Below, piece after piece: positions 51,763-59,487 of a stretch of 64,000 nt of DNA; position 1 is the first letter of the stretch; every line of letters begins with the position of its first letter. This DNA comes from CAZAQS01 sp046485135 (lineage in GTDB: Bacteria > Chloroflexota > Anaerolineae > Anaerolineales > UBA4823), in assembly GCA_046485135.1 (NCBI GenBank), contig JAWOHN010000044.1, positions 16,209 to 80,208 of the forward strand, written 5' to 3'. The translations under genes were made by a program, and so were the position numbers. The notes beneath the pieces are model-generated. The model searched no databases. It was not told the DNA's origin and saw only the letters and a list, made by a program, of their open reading frames with translations.

Positions 51763-54539
51763 GATACAGCTTCCTCCTCAGTTAATTCAAATACTTCGAC
51801 TTCATCCCAGCCAAGCATCATCGCCTGGATGCTGGCTAAAGGTGAATGACCTGTTGTAGTTAGATATACGTGCATGACCACAAAGGCTGCAAACAGCCAG
51901 GCAACCAAGGTATGGAATGGCGCCAGGAAAGGCAAGCCGCCCAACCAGTTGGTGATATTTGGCCAGCGCTGGGCTCCCCACATCAAAGCGCCGGTGATAA
52001 TCTGCAGGGGCAACAAGATATTCAATATGGCAAAATAGGTCACTTGCTGCAATGGGTTAAGCTTCTTATCAGGAGTCTTCTCAAAGGGGTGTTTATCGCC
52101 TTTGAAAATTCCGCGCAGGTAAAAGCGCGCCTGGACAATGGCTTGATCGAAAAAGCCCAATGGACGGGGTAGGAACTGCTGGATCTCACCACTGACCAGG
52201 TGATAAAACAGGGACAGACCCGCGTTTATAACCAGCAGGGCAGCCAGGATATTGTGCACCAGGACCACGTAGCGGAAGCTAAACAGCCCAAAGGTATCTG
52301 GTTTATGGATAACAAGACCGGTAAAGATCAAACCCAGGATGACAAAGGTCTGCAACCAATGCCAAAAGCGCTCGTACACCGCATACATATAAACTTTCTT
52401 CAACTTAGGGGTATGACTTGGGCGGCGCATAGAGGTAAAGAAACGCAGCCCACCATGCAGAACAACGCCAAACATGGTCCCAAGAAATACCAACCCGCCA
52501 GCCAGGTCTACCCAAGCGACACTGTCATGACCGAGTACGTAAAGGTTAGACTCCCGAGTCAGCGGCTGGTAGTAGAGTGCACCTGCCTCGGTTTGATACA
52601 TCCTGCCATTGTTCAGGGTATTGGATGAGGCCACAAATTCGGGCAGCACATCGCCAGGTGTATAGGAAGATAACAAAATTGGCTGAGTCACCCGGGAGTT
52701 GGTCCCATGACAGGCCTGGCAATCCCTGATAGCCCAATCACCACCGGCTACAGTGTGATTGATGCTATATGGTTGGACCTCACCGACAATACGGGGGTTC
52801 TCCAGGCCCAATTGGCTTAAGCGGGCCGTGATCAGATCTAACTTGGCCTGGTTGTCCAATACCAGCTCGCTTTCAGCTAAGCTTCCGTCTCCATTCTGGT
52901 CAAAGGCAGCCATAATTTCAGCCGGATAGCGGTCTCCTTCGAGCCAGGCAGAGGCCAGATCAACCTGGCGGACCGGTCGTTCAGGGTTTCCATAGACCCA
53001 AAACCAGGAGGTGATCAAGTTAAAGGGAGCGATCTTGCTGTTCCCATCGACATCGGTTTGGGGCATTAAGATGGGCTGGTAGCCTGTGACCAGAGAAGTC
53101 ATTGGGTTTACGCCGCCTGGCTCCAATCCCCGGCATTCCGTATTCGGGGAGACGTCCGCGGTGACTACAGTCCAATCATATTGCTGAAAAGCCGCAGAAT
53201 ACATTTGCGGGATATGGCATGTCTCGCAGCTCACCACTTCCATGTGGCGATCTTGATAGGGCAACCAGGTATGGGTGCTCAGGGCGTCATGACAAGATTC
53301 GCAGCGCCGCATGGTGTTCTTCAAATCCGGGCTGACCGTGCTCTGAGCACTCTGGCCGCGGGCGAACTGGTGCAAAGGTTGGTATAAATATTCACCTAAC
53401 TCTAACCGGCGCGGGTCAAAGATCAGATGTTCGGGACGCGAGCTTTCCGCCTCTTGGAAGTAAACCGGGTTGTTCAGTGAGAAATGGCAATCGGTACAGT
53501 TCACGGCACGCTCGGCATGAATATCCCAGGAGCGGGTTAACTTGGCTTTGTCCGCCAGGTTCAAACCAGAATCCGACAGCCGCTGAGGCGAGATGATCTG
53601 CCCTGTGGTTTGCGTGCGCCATTGCTCTGCGCTACAAGCGGATAAAATAACCGGCTCACGCAGAGTATCGTGGACCAGGCCGTGGCACTGCCCGCAATTA
53701 TCGTTGGTGGGGTCCTGGATCTGCACGAACTCAGCGTCCAGCAAGCCATCGTCAGTAAACGCGTCGGCCCGGTATTGGTATGCGCCATTCACCCGGTCAA
53801 CGATCCCACTTTGCAGCAAAGTGGCAGTATTCGCCCAACGGAAATTGCCCGCCTGAAGCTCATCGATGCGGGCCTGGTTATCGGGGGCAGACGTGTGGCA
53901 AAGGAAGCAATTCATCTCCACCGTTCCCGATCGTTCCCAATCCCAGGCTGTCAGCTGACCAGTGTGCGGGTCCTGCACATTCGTTTCAGGGTCACCCGAA
54001 GTCACCGGCAAATCCGATAGCGGGCGACCATCGCGAGCCGTGGCGGCTGGGCCGCCGCCGACATGGAATGATCCCAGCTGCCTGATCCAATCTGCAGTGC
54101 CCAGATCGATGCGCTCGTCTCCTTGGGGGGAAAGGTAACGGTAGATCAAGGGGTTCCATTTCCCAAATAACCCGGGGCTGCTGTCCCAAGATCGCCCACC
54201 GGTAACATCACCTGGTGCACTGAAATCTTCCAGACCTAAATCTGCATGATAGCTATGCTGCTCGATAAAAGCGGTATCATGGCATGCGCCACAGGTTTGT
54301 AGAGTGGATACCGCTTTCCCGCTGGTAAGCACATTTTCACCACTTTCATCCAGCAAGGCAAAGGTGGGATGAATGGGTGAGATCTGAGCGGGCCCGCTAT
54401 CCAGCGATTTCGCAAATGCCAGGCTACCCGTTATGATAAAAATCGCTATCAGAGCTATGCTGAAGGCGAAAACCGTGTAGGCGCCCCGGGGACGAGATGA
54501 TAAGAAGCAGGTCAACTTTGTCATCATTCTTATGCTCAT
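51759..54539 (-). CDS. Heptaheme cytochrome c fused to a cytochrome b561-like membrane module
   Basis: 926 residues. After an N-terminal membrane segment (~20-43), seven CxxCH heme motifs occur (~83, 211, 282, 348, 413, 438, 607), in a large exported domain. An EF-hand-like DQNGDGSLAESE lies at ~547. From ~675 the protein is a four- to five-helix cytochrome b561-type module with His in VYERFWHWLQ, VHNILAALL and AAFVVMHVYL, suited to quinol oxidation or reduction. It would link the quinone pool to the neighbouring octaheme enzyme. It is 5 bases downstream of the octaheme gene. Confidence 0.88.
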   Translation of the reverse strand: MSIRMMTKLTCFLSSRPRGAYTVFAFSIALIAIFIITGSLAFAKSLDSGPAQISPIHPTFALLDESGENVLTSGKAVSTLQTCGACHDTAFIEQHSYHADLGLEDFSAPGDVTGGRSWDSSPGLFGKWNPLIYRYLSPQGDERIDLGTADWIRQLGSFHVGGGPAATARDGRPLSDLPVTSGDPETNVQDPHTGQLTAWDWERSGTVEMNCFLCHTSAPDNQARIDELQAGNFRWANTATLLQSGIVDRVNGAYQYRADAFTDDGLLDAEFVQIQDPTNDNCGQCHGLVHDTLREPVILSACSAEQWRTQTTGQIISPQRLSDSGLNLADKAKLTRSWDIHAERAVNCTDCHFSLNNPVYFQEAESSRPEHLIFDPRRLELGEYLYQPLHQFARGQSAQSTVSPDLKNTMRRCESCHDALSTHTWLPYQDRHMEVVSCETCHIPQMYSAAFQQYDWTVVTADVSPNTECRGLEPGGVNPMTSLVTGYQPILMPQTDVDGNSKIAPFNLITSWFWVYGNPERPVRQVDLASAWLEGDRYPAEIMAAFDQNGDGSLAESELVLDNQAKLDLITARLSQLGLENPRIVGEVQPYSINHTVAGGDWAIRDCQACHGTNSRVTQPILLSSYTPGDVLPEFVASSNTLNNGRMYQTEAGALYYQPLTRESNLYVLGHDSVAWVDLAGGLVFLGTMFGVVLHGGLRFFTSMRRPSHTPKLKKVYMYAVYERFWHWLQTFVILGLIFTGLVIHKPDTFGLFSFRYVVLVHNILAALLVINAGLSLFYHLVSGEIQQFLPRPLGFFDQAIVQARFYLRGIFKGDKHPFEKTPDKKLNPLQQVTYFAILNILLPLQIITGALMWGAQRWPNITNWLGGLPFLAPFHTLVAWLFAAFVVMHVYLTTTGHSPLASIQAMMLGWDEVEVFELTEEEAVS

Positions 54540-54544
54540 TACGT

Positions 54545-55999
54545 TTACCTGGGTGTATTGCTAAATCGACCGCCCCATTGCATTGGGTCTCCGGGATAGC
54601 CCAATGCCACCCAATCCAGGCGACCTTCTGAGCTGTGGCAGGATTTGCATTGCAATGCGTTATCCGCCGGGGCAATCATATGGGATAGAGACCAATACAT
54701 CTCTGTTTCAGCAAAACCATATTCGCCGCTGTAAGCCATGTTGGTGGCCTCGGCTCCCGCGCGCAGAGCGATATCCCAATCAAATGTATCCCAAAAACCG
54801 CCCTCCCCGGCTGTCATGGGCTGCAACAAGTAGTTATAGACTGCATCGTACGGTTGCTTTCCACGATGTACCTTGAAAGGCCAGATTTTTGCTTCTGGGT
54901 CTGAAATATCACCATCTAACGTGTTGATCTGTGTTACCTGAGTGGGGTCGATGATATCCCCAAAGAGATAGCGATCTTTAGCGCCTTTGTACCAGTAATA
55001 TTCCGGTGTAAAACCCGATTCATACACAAAACTTCCCTTGACCTTTAGGTAAGCGTGGGGATCTTCTGGCAAGTCTTGCCCGGCTGTGGACCAGTCCCAA
55101 TACATCTTGGTGGGTTCAATGACTGCCCCAGTTGGGACATGACAGGTCTGGCATGCAACGGCATTGGCGTGCGCATTAATACGCGCATCACTGTGCAAGT
55201 TCTCTGAATGGCAGTCTGAACAGGCAACCTGGTTTTCGCGATCCAGGGAGACGGAGATGGCCCGGCCGCGGATATCATGATCCTGCGCCTGGTGACAATC
55301 GATGCATTGGAAATCATGACCGCCCATATGGATATCCAGGCTGGCAGAGGGGAAATACAGGGTCTGGTCCATGTCACCGTGCTTGACCGCGTTTCCACCG
55401 CCACCATTGAAATGGCAAGAACCGCAATTTTCCCGGGTAGGTGAACCAACACTTTGGGCAGAGGCCAGCAGGTCCACGCCCTCAACCGGAAGGCCACCGC
55501 GTCCCTTGACATATCCGCCAGAGAGATCGTGGCACACCAGGCAGTCAACATTTTCCTGCACAGAAAAGTCAAAGTCCGCATCGAACCATCCATAACCGGC
55601 ATGGCAGGAGGTGCAAGAAGGCCAGTTCGACTGGATGCCCAGACAAAAATTGTTCAGCGAGTTCTTCTTGCCGATGGTGACCGGTTCATCTCTTCCTTCC
55701 AACTGGTAAGGCTTGCTTTCCCAGGTCCAATGCACCGTCTGCATGAGATCCTGCGCAGCGTCAGGATGGCACTCCAGGCAGGCCCGGGTTACATCAGAGC
55801 CTGTTTCAAACGGTCCTGCAAGCAAATCCGTATGATTTGTATGGGGAGATTTTTTGGGGACAACCGCCCAAGGGTCATCGGCTGCCCGAGTATCTTTCGG
55901 AATTAACAAGATCACCGGCACAGCAATACTCAGCAGGGTAAAGACCAGTCCAAAGATCCAGATATACTTTGCACTTCTGATTTTGTCGGCAATGCGCAT
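54545..55999 (-). CDS. Octaheme cytochrome c, tetrathionate-reductase (Otr)-like
   Basis: 484 residues: N-terminal membrane/signal segment (~12-33) and eight CxxCH motifs (~74, 129, 153, 192, 232, 260, 283, 457). The segment CTSCHAGYGWFDADFDF followed by VDCLVCHDLSGGY is typical of the octaheme tetrathionate reductase family. Known relatives reduce tetrathionate, nitrite or hydroxylamine in vitro; the physiological substrate is unsettled. The YeeE pair in the same operon points to sulfur compounds. AAGAGGAGAGGC precedes ATG 55999. It lies 11 bases after the ArsR gene. Confidence 0.85.
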   Translation of the reverse strand: MRIADKIRSAKYIWIFGLVFTLLSIAVPVILLIPKDTRAADDPWAVVPKKSPHTNHTDLLAGPFETGSDVTRACLECHPDAAQDLMQTVHWTWESKPYQLEGRDEPVTIGKKNSLNNFCLGIQSNWPSCTSCHAGYGWFDADFDFSVQENVDCLVCHDLSGGYVKGRGGLPVEGVDLLASAQSVGSPTRENCGSCHFNGGGGNAVKHGDMDQTLYFPSASLDIHMGGHDFQCIDCHQAQDHDIRGRAISVSLDRENQVACSDCHSENLHSDARINAHANAVACQTCHVPTGAVIEPTKMYWDWSTAGQDLPEDPHAYLKVKGSFVYESGFTPEYYWYKGAKDRYLFGDIIDPTQVTQINTLDGDISDPEAKIWPFKVHRGKQPYDAVYNYLLQPMTAGEGGFWDTFDWDIALRAGAEATNMAYSGEYGFAETEMYWSLSHMIAPADNALQCKSCHSSEGRLDWVALGYPGDPMQWGGRFSNTPR

Positions 56000-56010
56000 T
56001 GCCTCTCCTC

Positions 56011-56349
56011 TTATTCTTCCGAGAGCTCTAGCAGGTTGGCGCGATAGTTGATCCGATCGCGCAAGACAGTTAACAAGGTATCCAGCGCCTCGATCAAGCG
56101 GTGGTCGGTCAGGGTGTATTCGACGCTGGCACCTTGTCGCTCAGCGCGCACCAGACCGCGCTCTTTCAAAATTTTCAAATGGCGAGACGCGGCCGGCTGG
56201 CTGATGCCGACATTGGAGGCCAGATCGCCGACATTCAGGCTTTGCTCCGAAAGCGCATAAAGAATAAGCAAGCGCTTTGAATCTGCCAGAGCAGAACATA
56301 ACTCAGCATGCAATTCGGATATTTGATGGGCCAAATTGATATTATCCAT
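56011..56349 (-). CDS. ArsR-family winged-helix regulator
   Basis: About 112 residues from ATG 56349; GTG 56373 is an alternative start. The recognition helix is NVGDLASNVGISQPAASRHLK, and there is no obvious metal-binding Cys, unlike SmtB/ArsR metal sensors, so it may sense redox or sulfur species by other means. It is the first gene before the octaheme cluster and probably regulates it. Palindromes sharing an ATACG half-site lie upstream. Confidence 0.88.
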   Translation of the reverse strand: MDNINLAHQISELHAELCSALADSKRLLILYALSEQSLNVGDLASNVGISQPAASRHLKILKERGLVRAERQGASVEYTLTDHRLIEALDTLLTVLRDRINYRANLLELSEE

Positions 56350-56374
56350 ATTTTCTTTTATCCATGTATTCACT

Positions 56375-56384
56375 TATACGTATA
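56375..56384. promoter_or_regulatory. Short palindrome upstream of arsR-like gene
   Basis: TATACGTATA is a perfect 10-base palindrome 26 bases before the ATG of the ArsR-like gene. It could overlap a -10 region. It shares the ATACG/CGTAT half-site with the repeat at 56432-56452. Confidence 0.4.
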
Positions 56385-56431
56385 TATCTCAATGCACAAG
56401 TATACTAATATGGTGTTAACCTTGCTAGTGA

Positions 56432-56452
56432 AATACGTCACACGCGCGTATT
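56432..56452. promoter_or_regulatory. Inverted repeat with same half-site, possible operator
   Basis: AATACG and CGTATT are separated by 9 bases, giving a symmetric site in the region between the divergent ArsR-like gene and the kor operon. The half-site matches the palindrome at 56375-56384, so one regulator could bind both. Confidence 0.4.
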
Positions 56453-56640
56453 ACATTAATCATAAATAAATCACCTTCTCAAGATATTCAACAACCAGAT
56501 GGAGCATCAAGAGGGAATATGCCAATCGGCAGTCTCAGGGATGACAGTTAGCACTACCCAAAATGAACAAACCGCAACATAATGAAACAAGGATATTTCC
56601 ATCCATTTTTTACCTAACTTCTCGAATAAGGAGGCAAAAT

Positions 56641-56892
56641 ATGCCCGTTAAGGGATGGATCGAGGTAAATGAAAGATATTGCAAAGGGTGTGAGCTGTGT
56701 GTGGAGGCCTGCCCGCAAAATGTACTCATTATCGATATGGAGCACCTGACACCAAAAGGCTACCACCCTGTCATGCTTAACGAAGTTGAAAAAAGCTGCA
56801 CCGGCTGTGCCATTTGTGCACTGGTTTGTCCAGAAGCAGCCCTAACAGTATTCCGCGAGACACCCGTGCGCGCGGGCCAAACAGCAGAATAG
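56641..56892 (+). CDS. korD: 2-oxoacid:ferredoxin oxidoreductase delta subunit (4Fe-4S ferredoxin)
   Basis: 83 residues with two 4Fe-4S motifs, CKGCELCVEACP and CTGCAICALVCP. AATAAGGAGGCAAAAT precedes ATG 56641, so this start is chosen although the frame opens at 56563. It passes electrons from the oxidoreductase to ferredoxin. It is first in an operon with the alpha, beta and gamma subunits. Confidence 0.93.
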   Translation: MPVKGWIEVNERYCKGCELCVEACPQNVLIIDMEHLTPKGYHPVMLNEVEKSCTGCAICALVCPEAALTVFRETPVRAGQTAE

Positions 56893-56902
56893 GAGTTATC
56901 GT

Positions 56903-58018
56903 ATGGCTCGAGAACTGCTTGAAGGAAACCTGGCAATGGCTGAAGCCGCGGTGCGCGCGGGCTTAGAAGCCTATTTTGGTTATCCAATCACTCCCCAAAC
57001 AGAAATACTGGAATGGCTCTCACACCGAATGCCTGAATTAGGGCGGGCTTTTTTGCAGGCAGAGAGCGAAGTTGCTGCCGTCAACATGGTCTACGGAGCT
57101 GCCTGCACCGGCGCCAGGGTCATGAGCTCATCATCCAGCCCTGGGGTATCGCTGATGATGGAAGGTCTTTCCTATATCGCCGGCACGGAGATCCCAGCAG
57201 TTTTGATCGATGTTGTGCGGGGGGGTCCTGGTCTGGGAAATATCGCTCCTTCACAAGGAGACTACAACCAGATCGTACATGGCGGCGGTCATGGCGATTA
57301 TCACCCGATTGTGTTGGCTCCCGCCAGCGTTCAGGAAGCTATTGATCTGGTGGTAATGGCATTTGATCTGGCTGAAAAATACCGCACCATTACCATTGTC
57401 ATGGCGGATGGGAGCATTGGACAAATGATGGAGCCGGCTGAGTTACCTCCCATGCGGCCGATTAAAAAAGACAGACCAGATTGGGCTGTAGATGGATCCC
57501 CAGATCGAGACCGGCGTTTCCTTTCATCGATTTATATCAATCCGGAAGAGGAAGAGGTCTGCAACTACCGGTTGATGGAAACCTGGAATCGCATCCAGGA
57601 AAATGAGATTCGCTTCCGAGAATATTACCTGGACGATGCTGAGATCGTTGTGGTGGGTTTTGGAACAGCCGGCAGGATTGCGTTATCCGCTGTCCGCAGC
57701 GCCAGGGCAGAGGGCATCCCGGTTGGGCTGCTACGCCCGATCACCTTGAGTCCCTTCCCGGCTGCCCAAGTCAGCGAACTTGCTAAGACCGCTCAAACCA
57801 TTCTGGTTGTCGAGATGAACGCTGGTCAGATGCTCGCAGATGTGCAGTTGCATTCCAGCGGGCGTGTTCCAGTGGAGTTTTACGGACGGATGGGCGGCAT
57901 GGTTCCCTTCCCAGATGAGATCCTGGCAGAGATCCAACGTGTGGCTCGCGGACCAGTGGTCCCAAATGGCGATCCCCGCCGAGCCTGGATGAAACGCTTT
58001 AAGCCTGGACGAAACTGA
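56903..58018 (+). CDS. korA: 2-oxoacid:ferredoxin oxidoreductase alpha subunit
   Basis: 371 residues with the pyrimidine-binding domain of the TPP enzyme (GYPITPQTEILEWL, FLQAESEVAAVNMVYGAA) and a C-terminal domain (VEFYGRMGGMVPF) of VorB/KorA proteins. Together with korB, korC and korD it oxidises a 2-oxoacid to acyl-CoA, CO2 and reduced ferredoxin, or the reverse. 2-oxoglutarate and branched-chain oxoacids are the candidate substrates. TAGGAGTT lies before the ATG. Confidence 0.92.
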   Translation: MARELLEGNLAMAEAAVRAGLEAYFGYPITPQTEILEWLSHRMPELGRAFLQAESEVAAVNMVYGAACTGARVMSSSSSPGVSLMMEGLSYIAGTEIPAVLIDVVRGGPGLGNIAPSQGDYNQIVHGGGHGDYHPIVLAPASVQEAIDLVVMAFDLAEKYRTITIVMADGSIGQMMEPAELPPMRPIKKDRPDWAVDGSPDRDRRFLSSIYINPEEEEVCNYRLMETWNRIQENEIRFREYYLDDAEIVVVGFGTAGRIALSAVRSARAEGIPVGLLRPITLSPFPAAQVSELAKTAQTILVVEMNAGQMLADVQLHSSGRVPVEFYGRMGGMVPFPDEILAEIQRVARGPVVPNGDPRRAWMKRFKPGRN

Positions 58019-58037
58019 GGTAGAGAGGAGATTCTAT

Positions 58038-58814
58038 ATGGCAACTGCATTAACCAGCCAGGTGGTCTATGAACGACCCGAATCCTTGGCAGATACCCCT
58101 ACCACGTATTGCCCGGGTTGCACCCATGGTGTAGCCCACCGCCTGGTAGCGGAGGTATTGGATGAAATGAATTTACGCGAAAGCGCTATCGGCGTTGCTC
58201 CGGTGGGTTGCTCCGTTTTCGCTTACAACTTTTTTAATGTCGATTTTGTTCAAGCCGCTCATGGGCGCGCTCCGGCCATGGCAACTGGCATCAAACGCGT
58301 GCTCCCTGATCGGACCGTCTTTACGTACCAGGGAGATGGCGACCTGGCTTCTATTGGGATGAGCGAGATTATGCACGTGGGTATGCGCGGTGAAAATATC
58401 ACCGTGATATTCATCAATAATGCAATCTACGGAATGACCGGCGGGCAGATGGCGCCCACGACCTTGCCGGGTCAAAAGACGTCCTCTTCACCAAACGGGC
58501 GTGACGTTGAGCAGACGGGTTACCCCGCCCGCATGGCAGAAGTTTTGTCGACCCTGGATGGATCTGGCTATGTTGTCCGGCGCAGCCTGCATGATCCAAA
58601 AAACATCCGCCTGGCAAAGAAAGCCATTCGCATGGCCTTTGAAACCCAACAACGAGGCCTGGGATTCTCCATGGTGGAGTTGCTCTCTACCTGCCCAACC
58701 AACTGGGGTTTTACTCCAACACAAGCGTTGGAATGGTTGGTGGAACATATGATCCCTGCATACCCGTTGGGTGATTACAAAGTTAATCCAGCCCTGGCAG
58801 GGTTAAAGCTGTAG
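58038..58814 (+). CDS. korB: 2-oxoacid:ferredoxin oxidoreductase beta subunit (TPP-binding)
   Basis: 258 residues with TYCPGCTHGVAHRL and the TPP/Mg motif QGDGDLASIG...NNAIYGMTGGQ, split over the domain. The Cys of CPGC and the later CSVF and CPTN could bind a 4Fe-4S cluster. GAGAGGAGATT precedes ATG 58038, 19 bases after korA. It carries the catalytic thiamine site. Confidence 0.93.
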   Translation: MATALTSQVVYERPESLADTPTTYCPGCTHGVAHRLVAEVLDEMNLRESAIGVAPVGCSVFAYNFFNVDFVQAAHGRAPAMATGIKRVLPDRTVFTYQGDGDLASIGMSEIMHVGMRGENITVIFINNAIYGMTGGQMAPTTLPGQKTSSSPNGRDVEQTGYPARMAEVLSTLDGSGYVVRRSLHDPKNIRLAKKAIRMAFETQQRGLGFSMVELLSTCPTNWGFTPTQALEWLVEHMIPAYPLGDYKVNPALAGLKL

Positions 58815-58834
58815 CAGGTCAGAGGAGAATAGTC

Positions 58835-59392
58835 ATGCAAACTGAAGTCATATTTGCCGGATTTGGAGGGCAAGGCGTCCTCTTTGCAGGACAGCTTTTG
58901 GCTTATGCAGCTTTGGATGCGGGAAAAGAAGTAACCTGGATCCCATCTTACGGCCCTGAAATGCGCGGCGGCACAGCCAATTGCACCGTCGTTGTTGCAG
59001 ATGAAGAGATCGGATCCCCACTCGTCCGCAATCCCCAGGCTGCCATTGTTATGAATCTGCCATCCCTGGATAAATACGAGCCAATGGTAGCTTCAGGAGG
59101 CGTTCTGATTGCGAACTCTTCCTTGACCAATCGCGAGGCGCAAAGAGATGATCTGGATTGCGTCTTCATACCGGCCAATGAAATCGCCGAAGAGATCGGG
59201 AACAAGCGCTTGATCAATGTGATCATGCTGGGTGCGCTGCTGGCTAAGCTGCCGGTGTTGCCTTTTGAGGCCATTGAGCAGGCCTTAGAGAACCATCTTC
59301 CTGAACGACATAAGCGCCTGCTGCCGATGAACCTGGAAGCGCTGCGCAGAGGCGCAGCTTACGCCAGGGGAGAAACTGAAAAAATCGGTTAA
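58835..59392 (+). CDS. korC: 2-oxoacid:ferredoxin oxidoreductase gamma subunit
   Basis: 185 residues starting with FAGFGGQGVLFAGQLLAYAA and containing SYGPEMRGGTANCTVVV, both standard for the gamma subunit. It lies 20 bases after korB with a GAGGAG ribosome site. The four-gene operon is followed by a strong terminator. Confidence 0.93.
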   Translation: MQTEVIFAGFGGQGVLFAGQLLAYAALDAGKEVTWIPSYGPEMRGGTANCTVVVADEEIGSPLVRNPQAAIVMNLPSLDKYEPMVASGGVLIANSSLTNREAQRDDLDCVFIPANEIAEEIGNKRLINVIMLGALLAKLPVLPFEAIEQALENHLPERHKRLLPMNLEALRRGAAYARGETEKIG

Positions 59393-59421
59393 GAAACCAA
59401 AAGAAAATTGAAAGCGTTTTC

Positions 59422-59460
59422 AAAACAAGTGCGAGAGTTGGGACTCTCGCACTTGTTTTT
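59422..59460. terminator. Bidirectional intrinsic terminator between kor and ppdK
   Basis: A perfect 16-bp stem AAAACAAGTGCGAGAG / CTCTCGCACTTGTTTT closes a 6-base loop (TTGGGA), with T on the 3' side. It lies 30 bases after the korC stop and 28 bases before the ppdK stop. Confidence 0.92.
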
Positions 59461-59487
59461 AGATATTTTTGGCTAGGACAAAGCTAC

